DNA of 64,000 nt from Gemmatimonadota bacterium (GTDB lineage: Bacteria; Gemmatimonadota; Gemmatimonadetes; Longimicrobiales; Gaopeijiaceae): the NCBI GenBank assembly GCA_028874905.1, contig JAPPGZ010000079.1, positions 62,001 to 126,000 of the forward strand, in the 5' to 3' direction. The translations under genes were made by a program, and so were the position numbers. The notes beneath the pieces are model-generated. The model saw only the letters and a list, made by a program, of their open reading frames with translations, was not told the origin of the DNA and ran no database searches. Positions 16,523-25,980 of the stretch are shown one piece after another. Each line of letters opens with the position of its first letter. The stretch's first letter is position 1.

Positions 16523-18901
16523 ATGAGGTCCAGACACCGGACTCCCCGCCCCGCACTCGTCCTCGCTGCCGCTGTGACGCTGGGTTCGACAGCGAACCTC
16601 GCGTCCGCCCAGCAGATGGACGTCACCCGCTACCACCGCGCCGAGCGACTGCTGGCGTGGAACGTCGATCCGCTCATCAGCGGGGGCCCCGTCTCGCCCA
16701 CATGGATGGCGGGCGGAAACCGCTTCTGGTACCGCAACCAGACCGCATCCGGGGCCGAATTCGTCGTGGCCGATCCGGATCAGCGCTCGCGGACGCTTCT
16801 CTTCGACCATGACCGGCTGGCTGCAGCCATGTCGCTCGCCGCGGACACCGCCTTCGACGGAAGCAAGCTGCCGTTTCGCACCTTCGAGTTCGGCGAGGGC
16901 GACGGGCTTGCGGTCGACGAAGGCACCATCCGCTTCAACGCCAACAAGCGCGGCTTCACCTGCGACATCCGGGCCTACGACTGCGTGACCGGCGACACCC
17001 TGGTCAGCCGCGTGCCGTTCGTGCGCTCCCCCGACGGCCGCACGGAGGCCTTCGTCCACGAGCACAACCTGTGGATCCGTCCCTTCGAGGGCGGCGACTC
17101 GACGCAGCTGACCACTGACGGTGAAGAATTCTGGTCCTACGGAACCGCCGCTCCGCGCCCCTCGCAGATCATCGCGTCGATTCCCGCGCGTCCCGTCCTG
17201 CAGTGGTCCCCCGACTCCAGGCGGATCGCGGTGCAGCGCATGGACGAGCGCGACGTGGAGCGGATGCCGATCATCTCCTCCACCTCGCAGCGGCCCAAGC
17301 TCTACACCTACCCGTACGGGCTCCCGGGCGACTCGATCATCGCGACCTTCGACATCCATGTGGTCGACGTGGAGGGTGGCCGCAACCTCAAGCTCCAGAC
17401 CGACCCGCAACCTTACATGACCTTCACCGCCACGGGCATGCGGGACTCGACCTGGGTGACGGTGAAGTGGAAGGAGGGCGGCGAGCGCTTCTACTTCGTG
17501 CGGGGGTCGCGGGGCGGCAAGAGCGTCACCCTGTACGAGGCCGACCTGGAGACGGGCGCGGCGCGCACGATCATCGAGGAGACGCGCGCCACGCATGTCG
17601 AACTCAACCTTGATCTCATCGGCGGCTATCCCAACTGGGACGTCATCAACAGCGGCGACGACGTGATCTGGTTCTCGGAACGGGACGGCTGGGGGCACCT
17701 GTACCGCTTCGACGGCGACGGCGAACTCAGGAACCGCATCACCGAAGGCGCGTGGACCTTCGGCGACATTCTCGACATCGACGAGGCCACCGGGCGCATC
17801 GTCTTCACGGCCCGGGGCAGGGAGCCGGGGCGCATCCCGACCATGGCCGACCTGTACACGGTCAACCTGGACGGCTCGGGGCTGACCCATCTCGGCGGCG
17901 AGGACGCGGACCACACCGTGCGCGCCAGCCCCGACGGCCGCTACTTCGTGGACTCCTGGTCGCGGCCCGACGTGCCGCCGGTCAGCGTGGTGCGGGATCG
18001 CAACGGCCGCGTGGTTCTCGAACTGGAGACCGCGGACGTGTCGCGCCTGGAGGAGGTGGGGTGGTCCCCGCCCGAAGTCTTCGAGTACAAGGCGCGCGAC
18101 GGCGTGACGAGCATGTACGGGCTGCTCTACAAGCCCTCTGACTTCGATCCCGAGAAGGTCTATCCGGTCGTGGAGTACATCTACCCCGGTCCGTTCATCG
18201 GCAGCGTGGGACGGTGGAACTTCACCGGCGGCCTGCTGGGGTCCGCGCTGCGCGGCGACCAGGACGCGCTGGCGGAACTCGGGTTCATCGTGGTGCAGAT
18301 GGACCACCTGGGGACCCCGTACCGCTCCAAGGCCATCCAGGACAACTACTGGGGCAACATGGGCGACAACGGGATCCCCGATCACATCGCCGGCGTCAAG
18401 CAGCTGGGCGCCCGCCACCCCTGGATCGACCTGGAGCGGGTCGGTATCTACGGGCACTCCGGCGGCGGGTTCGCCTCGACCGACGCGATCCTCCGCTACC
18501 CGGATTTCTACAAGGTCGCCGTGTCCACCGCCGGCAATCACGACAACCGCAGCTACCACGCCGCCTACGCCGAGAAGTACCAGGGCCTGCTGGTGCGCGA
18601 CACGATCAAGGGGACCGACAACTACGCCAACCAGGTGAACGCGTCGCTGGCCGGCAACCTGAAGGGCAAGCTCTTCCTGATGACGGGGGACATGGACGAC
18701 AACGTGCACCCTGCCATGACGCTGCAGGTCGCCAACGCCCTGATCGCCGCCAACAAGACCTTCGACTTCCTGATCCTGCCGGACCGGGCGCACGGCCTCT
18801 CGGAGCCCTACGTGATCCGCCGCCGCTGGGACTACTTCGTGGAACACCTCATGGGACTGGATCCGCCGCCGGACTACCAGATCCAGCCGCCGCCGAGCTG
18901 A
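16523..18901 (+). CDS. S9 family peptidase, dipeptidyl peptidase IV type
   Basis: This 792-residue exported serine peptidase has a signal peptide ending NLASAQ. Residues ~60-520 form the DPP IV N-terminal beta-propeller and ~530-792 the alpha/beta-hydrolase. The triad is Ser646 in YGHSGGGF, Asp725 in DMDDNVHP and His757 in DRAHGLSEPY. The spacing (79 and 32 residues) matches mammalian DPP IV. It should cleave X-Pro or X-Ala dipeptides from peptide N-termini outside the cytoplasm. With the oligopeptidase, dipeptidase and permease genes nearby, it indicates peptide-based nutrition. Confidence 0.92.
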   Translation: MRSRHRTPRPALVLAAAVTLGSTANLASAQQMDVTRYHRAERLLAWNVDPLISGGPVSPTWMAGGNRFWYRNQTASGAEFVVADPDQRSRTLLFDHDRLAAAMSLAADTAFDGSKLPFRTFEFGEGDGLAVDEGTIRFNANKRGFTCDIRAYDCVTGDTLVSRVPFVRSPDGRTEAFVHEHNLWIRPFEGGDSTQLTTDGEEFWSYGTAAPRPSQIIASIPARPVLQWSPDSRRIAVQRMDERDVERMPIISSTSQRPKLYTYPYGLPGDSIIATFDIHVVDVEGGRNLKLQTDPQPYMTFTATGMRDSTWVTVKWKEGGERFYFVRGSRGGKSVTLYEADLETGAARTIIEETRATHVELNLDLIGGYPNWDVINSGDDVIWFSERDGWGHLYRFDGDGELRNRITEGAWTFGDILDIDEATGRIVFTARGREPGRIPTMADLYTVNLDGSGLTHLGGEDADHTVRASPDGRYFVDSWSRPDVPPVSVVRDRNGRVVLELETADVSRLEEVGWSPPEVFEYKARDGVTSMYGLLYKPSDFDPEKVYPVVEYIYPGPFIGSVGRWNFTGGLLGSALRGDQDALAELGFIVVQMDHLGTPYRSKAIQDNYWGNMGDNGIPDHIAGVKQLGARHPWIDLERVGIYGHSGGGFASTDAILRYPDFYKVAVSTAGNHDNRSYHAAYAEKYQGLLVRDTIKGTDNYANQVNASLAGNLKGKLFLMTGDMDDNVHPAMTLQVANALIAANKTFDFLILPDRAHGLSEPYVIRRRWDYFVEHLMGLDPPPDYQIQPPPS

Positions 18902-18924
18902 GATGAGTATGGTATGAGTACGAT

Positions 18925-21900
18925 ATGAGTATGACTCACTGCGCGATCCGACGGCATTCCGCCCTTGCCTGCGGTCTGGTTCTGTCGGCGTCCGCGCTAG
19001 CGGGTTCCGCGTCGGCGGCCGCCGGGGTGCAGCAGGCCCCCGCCCAGGCGCGCCAGGCCCGCATCTCGGAGGAAGTCCGGGTCCTCGACACCTACCCGTT
19101 TTCGGACCCCGACCCCATCCCGATCCTGGCCGGCGATCCGCGGCTGTACCCGTACCACGCCTTCCGCGGCTACTCGCCGACCTCCGAGCCGCGGGAGTGG
19201 AAGGTCGTGAGGATGGAGAACGACCTGATCGAGGTGTTCGTCCTCCCCGAGGCGGGCGGCAAGGTGTGGGGCGCGGTGGTGAAGGAGACGGGGCACGAGT
19301 TCATCTACCGCAACGAGGTCATGAAATTCCGCGACATCGCGCTACGCGGACCGTGGACCTCAGGCGGGGTCGAGTTCAATTTCGGCGTCATCGGCCACAC
19401 GCCGGCCACCGCCACCCCGGTCGACTACACGGTGCGCGAAAACGCGGACGGGAGCGTGAGCACCTTCGTCGGGGCCATGGACCTGCCCTCGCGCACGCAC
19501 TGGCGGGTCGAGGTCCGGCTGCCCCCCGGCAAGGGCTACTTCGAGACCCGCGCGCTCTGGTACAATCCCACGCCGCTCGAGCAGCCCTACTACAACTGGA
19601 TGACTGCGGCGGCGTTCGCGCAGGACGACCTCGAGCTCTTCGTGCCGGGGGGATCGTACCTGGAGCATTCAGGCCGCCAGCGCCCGTGGCCCGTCGACGA
19701 GGCAGGGCGCTTCCTGCCGCTGTACCGCAACAACGACTTCGGCGGCCACAAGTCCTACCACGTCGTGGGCGAGCTGAACGACTTCTTCGGCGGCTACTAC
19801 CACGACGACGACTACGGCTGGGGCCACTGGGCGCGCTACGAGGATATGCCCGGCCAGAAGATGTGGCTCTGGTCGCTGTCCCGTGAGGGCGGGGTGTGGG
19901 AGGAACTGCTCACCGACACCGACGGCCAGTACGTGGAATTCCAGGCGGGCCGGCTGTTCGTCCAGTATCAGCCGGGCGACCATGTGAACCCGGTCACGCA
20001 GGCCGCATTCGACCCCATTTCGGCGAGCAGCTGGACCGAGACGTGGTTCCCGCTGGAGGGGACGGGCGGGCTCACGGACGCGTCGCGGGAGGGTGCCATG
20101 CACGTGGTGCGGGAGGACGGCGGTGCGAGCGTGGCCGTGACCGTGCAGGCCTTCGGCGACGTGACGGACACGGTGCGGGTGTGGTCCGGGGATGAACTGG
20201 TGGCGTCGGAGCCGGTCGACCTTGTGGCGCTCCGGCCCCTTCAGGCGAACTTCGCCGTTGACGCTACGCGCGAGTTCCGGGTGGCGCTGCCCGCGCTCGG
20301 TCTCGACTACGCGTCGGATCCGGCGGTGCGCGCGTTGGACCGTCCCTTCGAGATGGACCCGGAGGCCTGGGAGAGCACCCCGGAGGCGGACCGGCTCGTG
20401 TTCCAGGCGCGCGAGCTGGCGAAGGGCCGCCGGTATGCGCAGGCGCGCGAGCTGTTCGAGGCCGCCGTGGCGCAGGAACCGTGGAACAGGGGAGCGCTGC
20501 TGGGTCTTGCCGACCTGGACCTGAGGTCGGCCCGTTACGAGGAGGGCCTGGAGCGTGCCCTGCGCGCCCTGCAGCTCGACACGTATGACGCGGCGGCGAA
20601 TTTCATGGCCGGGAACCTCTACCGGGCCCTGGGGCGTGACGTGGACGCCCGCGAGGCCTTCGGGTGGGCGGCCCGGGCGGTAGCGTTCCGGACGGCGTCG
20701 TACGTGCGCCTGGCGGAGATCATGACCGGGGCGGGGGAGTGGGGGGAGGCGAGGCGGTACGCGCGGCTGGCGCTCGACTTCGACCGCAACAGCGTGCCGG
20801 CCTGGCAGCTGCTCGCCGCGCTCGGCCGGCTCTCGGGCGACGCGGCAGTCGCTCGGGAAGCGCGCGACGCGCTGCTGGAGATCGACCCCCTGCACCATTT
20901 CGTGCTGGCGGAGCGCTATCTGGCGAACCCGACCGCCGCGAATGCGGCCGCGCTCACCGACGCGATGCAGAGCGAGTACCCGGACCAGTCCCTCCTGGAG
21001 TTGGCGGTCGCCTACGCTGGTTGGGGCCTCGACGAGAGTGCGATAACGGTCCTGGATGTGGCCGCGAAGGCCACGTGGGAAGGGCCTTGGCCGCAGTTGG
21101 GCGGTGGGGGTGGCGGGTCAGGCGGAACGGATGCGGATGGCGGTCCGGATCGGCGGGCAGGCGACGCGCCTCGCATGGGCGGGGCAATGCCGCTGATTCG
21201 CGCGTGGCGGACCTTCCTGCAGGACGATTCGGCGGCGCTCGGCGAACCCGGCGACCTCGCATACGCCTTTCCGTTCCGTCCAGAGACCCTGCCGGTGCTG
21301 CGTTGGGCCGCGCGCCACGACAGCCACTGGGGCTGGCGATACCTGCTCGGCCTGAACCTTTGGGCGCTGGAACGAAGGGCTGAAGCCGCGCTGGCCTTCG
21401 AGCTGCTCGGTGCCGAGCCCGACTACGGCCCGGCGTACGCCGCGCGCGGCCACCTGCTCCGCGAGGTGGACGACCGCGACCCAGGCCTCGACTTCACGAG
21501 GGCGGTCGAGTTGGCTCCGGACGATCGGATTCTGCGGATCACGCTGATTCGCTACCTGCAGGGTGAGGGACGCTGGGCGACCGCGCTGGAATCGTCCGCC
21601 CGGGCACGCGAGGTTTTCCCGGACGACTTCAATCTTGCCCTGCTCCAGGTCCGCGCCCTGCTCAACCTGGGCGGCTTCCGAGAGGCGATCGACGTTCTCG
21701 CCGCCACGCACGTGCTTCCGTCCGAGAATGCGCGCGAGAGCCACCATCTCTACGAGCTCGCGCATGTGGGCGCCGCGCTGGACGAAATCGACGCGGGCAA
21801 CGACGAGGCGGCGCGCGGCTACCTCGAGGCCGCGCTCCTGTGGCCCGAGTCGCTCGGGCAGGGACGGCCCTTCGAGCCGGACGAGCGCCTGGTCCGATAC

Positions 21901-22071
21901 CTCCTCGCGGTCGTGGCCCAGGACATGAGCGACCGGGACGGCGCGCGGGAGGCCTTCGAAACGATGGCGGCGGGCGTCCAGACCGCCAACGGCGAGGGCA
22001 TCTCCGCACTTGAATGGAATCTCATGCAACGGGCGCTGGCTGCGGGGGAGCGTCCGGGAAGGGGGCGATAG
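18925..22071 (+). CDS. DUF5107 and tetratricopeptide-repeat secreted protein
   Basis: This 1048-residue exported protein has a signal near residues 1-32 (ALAGSASAAAG). Residues ~50-420 match the DUF5107 pattern: YPYHAFRGYSP, VFVLPEAGGKVWGAV, EFIYRNEVMKFRDIALRGPW, GGVEFNFG and YYNWMTAAAF. This is a galactose-mutarotase-like beta-sandwich, so carbohydrate binding or processing is likely. Residues ~480-1040 are tetratricopeptide repeats (LAKGRRYAQARELFEAAV, ALRALQLDTYDAAANFMAG). Three near-identical ATGAGTA words sit at 18903-18936 before and at the start, so the start could shift slightly. It lies 23 bp after the DPP IV gene and is likely co-transcribed. Confidence 0.82.
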   Translation: MSMTHCAIRRHSALACGLVLSASALAGSASAAAGVQQAPAQARQARISEEVRVLDTYPFSDPDPIPILAGDPRLYPYHAFRGYSPTSEPREWKVVRMENDLIEVFVLPEAGGKVWGAVVKETGHEFIYRNEVMKFRDIALRGPWTSGGVEFNFGVIGHTPATATPVDYTVRENADGSVSTFVGAMDLPSRTHWRVEVRLPPGKGYFETRALWYNPTPLEQPYYNWMTAAAFAQDDLELFVPGGSYLEHSGRQRPWPVDEAGRFLPLYRNNDFGGHKSYHVVGELNDFFGGYYHDDDYGWGHWARYEDMPGQKMWLWSLSREGGVWEELLTDTDGQYVEFQAGRLFVQYQPGDHVNPVTQAAFDPISASSWTETWFPLEGTGGLTDASREGAMHVVREDGGASVAVTVQAFGDVTDTVRVWSGDELVASEPVDLVALRPLQANFAVDATREFRVALPALGLDYASDPAVRALDRPFEMDPEAWESTPEADRLVFQARELAKGRRYAQARELFEAAVAQEPWNRGALLGLADLDLRSARYEEGLERALRALQLDTYDAAANFMAGNLYRALGRDVDAREAFGWAARAVAFRTASYVRLAEIMTGAGEWGEARRYARLALDFDRNSVPAWQLLAALGRLSGDAAVAREARDALLEIDPLHHFVLAERYLANPTAANAAALTDAMQSEYPDQSLLELAVAYAGWGLDESAITVLDVAAKATWEGPWPQLGGGGGGSGGTDADGGPDRRAGDAPRMGGAMPLIRAWRTFLQDDSAALGEPGDLAYAFPFRPETLPVLRWAARHDSHWGWRYLLGLNLWALERRAEAALAFELLGAEPDYGPAYAARGHLLREVDDRDPGLDFTRAVELAPDDRILRITLIRYLQGEGRWATALESSARAREVFPDDFNLALLQVRALLNLGGFREAIDVLAATHVLPSENARESHHLYELAHVGAALDEIDAGNDEAARGYLEAALLWPESLGQGRPFEPDERLVRYLLAVVAQDMSDRDGAREAFETMAAGVQTANGEGISALEWNLMQRALAAGERPGRGR

Positions 22072-22074
22072 CCG

Positions 22075-24528
22075 ATGAAGACCTCGCCCACTTCGATCGT
22101 TGCGGCTGGCGCACTGATCGCTGCGGGTGTGACGTATGCGGATGCCCCACAACCCACCGGGGGGCGCGCGGCGGGGAATCCGGACGCCTCCGCGCTCGAG
22201 ACCGTCGTCGAGCGGTACTGTACGCGATGCCACAACGAACGCCGGCTCCTGGGCAACCTGACGCTCGAGGGCTTCGACGTCACTCGCGCTGACGAGAATG
22301 CCGCGACAGCGGAGCGCATGATCCGCAAGCTGCGCGCCGGAATGATGCCGCCGCCGGGTGTTCGCAGGCCGGCCGGCGACACGCTGGCCGCGTTGGCGGG
22401 CCTTATGGAGGAGGTGATCGACGAAGCGGCCGCTGCCAGCCCCCGGCCGGGCACCCGTCCCTTCCAGCGCCTGAACCGCGCCGAGTACGCGCGGGTCGTG
22501 TACGACCTGTTCGGGCTCACCATCGACCCCGCGGAGTGGCTGCCGCAGGACCGGATCACCGCGGGCTTCGACAACAACGCCGATGCCCAAACACTGTCGC
22601 CCACCCTGATGGACGCGTACCTGAACGCGGCAAGCGAGATCGCCCGGCGCGCCGTCGGCGACCGCGACGCGGCCGCGTCCTCGGTCACCTACACCAACCC
22701 GCCAACCGTCTCCCAGCACGAGTGGGAACGCGTCGAGGGGGCGCCGTTCGGCACCCGGGGCGGCATCAGCGTCCTCCACTCCTTTCCGGCGGACGGCGAG
22801 TACACCTTCGAGATGTCCTTCATGTCCGGATGGGGCGAACGCTTCCACGACATCGACATCTCGATCGACGGCGAGCGGGTTGCGCTGCTCCGCTACGGCG
22901 GCGACATCGACTTCCAGGGACGCAAGGACTTCCCGTTCCGCACCGACCCCGTGCTGGTGCGCGCGGGAGAGCATCGCGTCACGGCGGCGTTCGTGCGCCA
23001 GATGGATGGACCCTACGAAGACCTCATCCGTCCCAACGACTGGTCGCTCACGGGAACGGAAACCAGCTACGGCACGACCTCGGTCCCCCACCTCATGAGC
23101 CTAACCCTGGAGGGCCCGCACAATTCCACGGGCGTGTCGGACTTCGAGGCCCGGCGCCGCGTCTTTTCCTGCCGGCCCACGAGCCCCGCCGAGGCGCTGC
23201 CCTGCGCTCGCGAAATCGTGTCCCGGCTGGCGGTCGACGCCTACGGCCGCGACCTCGGCCGCGACGAAGTGGACGACCTTCTCGACTTTTACCGGATCGG
23301 TTCCCAGGAGGGCGGCTTCGAGGCCGGGATACGGACGTCTCTGGAAGCTGTACTTTCCTCCCCCCACTTCCTCTTCCGCATGGAGCGCGAGCCGGGCGGT
23401 GTCGAGCCGGGCGAGGCGTTTCCGCTGGCCGACGAGGACCTGGCGGCCCGTCTGTCCTTCTTCCTGTGGGGCAGCACGCCGGACCGGGAGCTTGCGGACG
23501 TGGCCCGCGACGGCACGCTAGCGGACCCCTCCGTCCTCGAGGCGCAGACACGACGCATGCTCTCGGACCCGCGTTCCGAGGCGCTGGCCACCCGCTTTGC
23601 CGCGATGTGGCTGCGCCTGCAGGACCTGGACAACGTCGAGCCTGACGCCTTCCGCTTCCCCAACTACAGCCGTCAGCTGGCCGACGCCATGCGGCAGGAG
23701 ACAGAGCTCTTCTTCCTCAACCTCATACGCGAGGACCGGAGTCTGATCGAGCTGTACGGCGCGGACTACACGTTCGCGAACGAGCGGCTCGCGCGTCACT
23801 ACGGCATCGACGGCGTGCGCGGAGAGGCGTTCCGGCGCGTCGACTACCCCGAAGACCGGCGGCGCGGGGTCCTGGGGCACGGGAGCATGCTCGTACAGAC
23901 GTCATTCGGGAACCGCACGTCCCCGGTCCTGCGCGGCAAGTGGGTCATGGAGGTCCTGATGGGGACGCCTCCTCCTCCGCCTCCTCCCGATATCCCGGAG
24001 CTGGAGGAGACGGAGGGCGCGCGGGACGGTCGGATCCGCACGACGCGCGAGCGGCTCGAGGAGCATCGTGCCAACCCGGCATGCTCGTCGTGCCACAACT
24101 TCATCGACCCGATCGGGCTGGCGCTCGACAACTTCGACGTGACGGGCCGCTGGCGGGTCCGGGAGCAGGGCGCCGCGCTCGACACCCGGGGCACATTCTA
24201 CGACGGTACGCCCATCGCCAGCGCATACGACCTGTCCGAGGTCCTGCTCAAGCGCCCGATTCCCCTGGTTCGCAACTTCACCCAGAACCTCATGGCATAT
24301 GCGCTGGGGCGCTCGATCGACTACCGCGACCAGCCGGCCGTGCGCGCCATCGCCAGGGCCGCGGCGGAAAACGACTACCGGATGTCTTCGTTCATCCTGG
24401 GCGTGGTGGCCAGCGACGCCTTCCGCATGAAACAGGCGCGGGCGGCGGCGGAAGACTCGTCACCGCCGGCGGACGGCGAAGGCGCACGCGACGGTGGGCC
24501 GCATGCCCCGCGCGCTGACATGCCATAG
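22075..24528 (+). CDS. DUF1592/DUF1588-family c-type cytochrome protein
   Basis: This 817-residue exported protein has the domain string found with Planctomycete-type cytochromes: an N-terminal heme site CTRCH (Cys49-His53), then DUF1587 (FQRLNRAEYARVVYDLFGL), DUF1595, DUF1592, DUF1588 with CSSCH at 670-674 followed by NFIDPIGLALDNFDVTG, and DUF1585 at the C-terminus. It begins with a signal peptide. Members pair with DUF1552 proteins, as here 39 bp downstream. Their biochemistry is unsettled; an extracytoplasmic redox role is the usual proposal. It starts 3 bp after the DUF5107 gene. Confidence 0.85.
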   Translation: MKTSPTSIVAAGALIAAGVTYADAPQPTGGRAAGNPDASALETVVERYCTRCHNERRLLGNLTLEGFDVTRADENAATAERMIRKLRAGMMPPPGVRRPAGDTLAALAGLMEEVIDEAAAASPRPGTRPFQRLNRAEYARVVYDLFGLTIDPAEWLPQDRITAGFDNNADAQTLSPTLMDAYLNAASEIARRAVGDRDAAASSVTYTNPPTVSQHEWERVEGAPFGTRGGISVLHSFPADGEYTFEMSFMSGWGERFHDIDISIDGERVALLRYGGDIDFQGRKDFPFRTDPVLVRAGEHRVTAAFVRQMDGPYEDLIRPNDWSLTGTETSYGTTSVPHLMSLTLEGPHNSTGVSDFEARRRVFSCRPTSPAEALPCAREIVSRLAVDAYGRDLGRDEVDDLLDFYRIGSQEGGFEAGIRTSLEAVLSSPHFLFRMEREPGGVEPGEAFPLADEDLAARLSFFLWGSTPDRELADVARDGTLADPSVLEAQTRRMLSDPRSEALATRFAAMWLRLQDLDNVEPDAFRFPNYSRQLADAMRQETELFFLNLIREDRSLIELYGADYTFANERLARHYGIDGVRGEAFRRVDYPEDRRRGVLGHGSMLVQTSFGNRTSPVLRGKWVMEVLMGTPPPPPPPDIPELEETEGARDGRIRTTRERLEEHRANPACSSCHNFIDPIGLALDNFDVTGRWRVREQGAALDTRGTFYDGTPIASAYDLSEVLLKRPIPLVRNFTQNLMAYALGRSIDYRDQPAVRAIARAAAENDYRMSSFILGVVASDAFRMKQARAAAEDSSPPADGEGARDGGPHAPRADMP

Positions 24529-24567
24529 ATTCCAGGGGTTGAGGCATAGCTGAACCACGGAGCCGAC

Positions 24568-25980
24568 ATGCACTTCCTCACCTCCAGGTCGATGCCGCGC
24601 CGGACCTTCCTCCGTGGCGCGGGCGCGACGGTAGCGCTCCCCCTGCTGGACGCGATGTTCCCGGCGGGCCGGTTGCGCGCGACGTCCCTCGCCGACCGGC
24701 CTGTGCGGCTGGTCTGCATCGAGGAGGTCCATGGCGTGCCCGGCTGCAACGAGTGGGGTGCCGAGCAGCACCTCTTCGCGCCGGCAACGGTGGGGCGCGA
24801 CTTCGAGCTGGTCGACGCCAACGTCCTCAAGGCACTCGAACCGTGGCGGGATCATCTGACCATCGTGAGCAACACCGACGTGCGCATGGCGGAGGCCTTC
24901 GAGGCGCAGGAGGTGGGTGGCGACCACTTCCGGTCGAGCGCGGTGTTCCTTACGCAGGCGCACCCCAGGCAGACGCAGGGCTCGGACATCTACTGCGGCA
25001 CGTCGCTGGACCAGTTGCACGCCCAGCGGTTCGGTCAGGAAACCGCGCTGCCCTCGCTTCAGCTCTGTATCGAGCGCACCGACAAGGGGGGCGGCTGCGA
25101 CTACAACTATTCGTGCTCGTACACGGATTCGATCAGCTGGGCGACGCCTTCCACGCCGCTCCCGATGATCCGCAGCCCCCGCACCGCGTTCGACATGCTC
25201 TTCGGGGCGGGAGGCACCGCCGAGGAGCGCGCGCGGCGGCGACACACGCACCGGAGCATTCTGGATTGGGTGGTAGGCGAGGTGGCCGACATCAGGCGCG
25301 AGTTGGGCGCCGTGGACCGCCGCCGGGTGGACCGCTACCTCGAGAGCGTGCGCGAGATCGAACGGCGAATCCAGCAGGTCGAGGCGCGCAACACCGGCGG
25401 TGAGCCCCGGGAGCTTCCCGGTGCGCCTCCGGGGGTGCCGGACTCCTTCAGCGAGCACATGCGGCTCATGTTCGACCTCCAGGTGCTCGCGTTCCAGACC
25501 GACACGACGCGGGTCGTGGCCTTCAAGACAGGGCGCGACGCGTCCAACCGCGTCTTCCCCGAGAGCGGGTCGGACAGGGCGTTCCATCCTGCGTCTCACC
25601 ACGGGGGCAGGGAGAAGAACATCCTGGAGTTCAACCGGATCTGTCAGTACCGGACGGGACAGCTGGCGTACTTCCTCGAGCGGCTGCAGGAGACCATGGA
25701 CGGGGACTCGAGCCTGCTGGATCAGTCCATGATCATCTGGGGCTCTCCGATGGGCGACGCGAATCTGCACAACCACCGCCGCTGTCCACTCGTGTTGATG
25801 GGCGGTGCCAACGGCCGGCTCGAAGGGGGCGTGCACCTCAAGGCGGCCGCGGGGACGCCGATGGCCAACGTCTTCACCACGCTGCTGCACCGGCTGGGCC
25901 ACGACGGACTGGCACGGTTCGGCGACGCGACGGGCGAGTTCTCGCTGGCGCTGCCCGCGGAGGCCACGACGGGGCGATGA
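24568..25980 (+). CDS. DUF1552 protein with twin-arginine signal
   Basis: This 470-residue protein opens with MPRRTFLRGAGATVALPLLD, a Tat signal, at residue 9. The body is typical of DUF1552, with CIEEVHGVPGCNEWG, HPRQTQGSDIYCGTSLDQ and a C-terminal WGSPMGDANLHNHRRCPLVL, and resembles the sulfatase/DUF1501 superfamily fold. Known members always accompany DUF1592-type cytochromes. Folded export with a cofactor or metal is implied by the Tat signal. The stop overlaps the start of the ankyrin gene (ATGA), so translation is coupled. Confidence 0.85.
   Translation: MHFLTSRSMPRRTFLRGAGATVALPLLDAMFPAGRLRATSLADRPVRLVCIEEVHGVPGCNEWGAEQHLFAPATVGRDFELVDANVLKALEPWRDHLTIVSNTDVRMAEAFEAQEVGGDHFRSSAVFLTQAHPRQTQGSDIYCGTSLDQLHAQRFGQETALPSLQLCIERTDKGGGCDYNYSCSYTDSISWATPSTPLPMIRSPRTAFDMLFGAGGTAEERARRRHTHRSILDWVVGEVADIRRELGAVDRRRVDRYLESVREIERRIQQVEARNTGGEPRELPGAPPGVPDSFSEHMRLMFDLQVLAFQTDTTRVVAFKTGRDASNRVFPESGSDRAFHPASHHGGREKNILEFNRICQYRTGQLAYFLERLQETMDGDSSLLDQSMIIWGSPMGDANLHNHRRCPLVLMGGANGRLEGGVHLKAAAGTPMANVFTTLLHRLGHDGLARFGDATGEFSLALPAEATTGR

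Noticed and set aside
16169..18847. 892-codon minus-strand open frame opposite the DPP IV gene
   Set aside because: Composition is Val/His/Arg-rich without domains, as expected for the antisense of a GC-rich gene; the plus strand encodes a complete peptidase.
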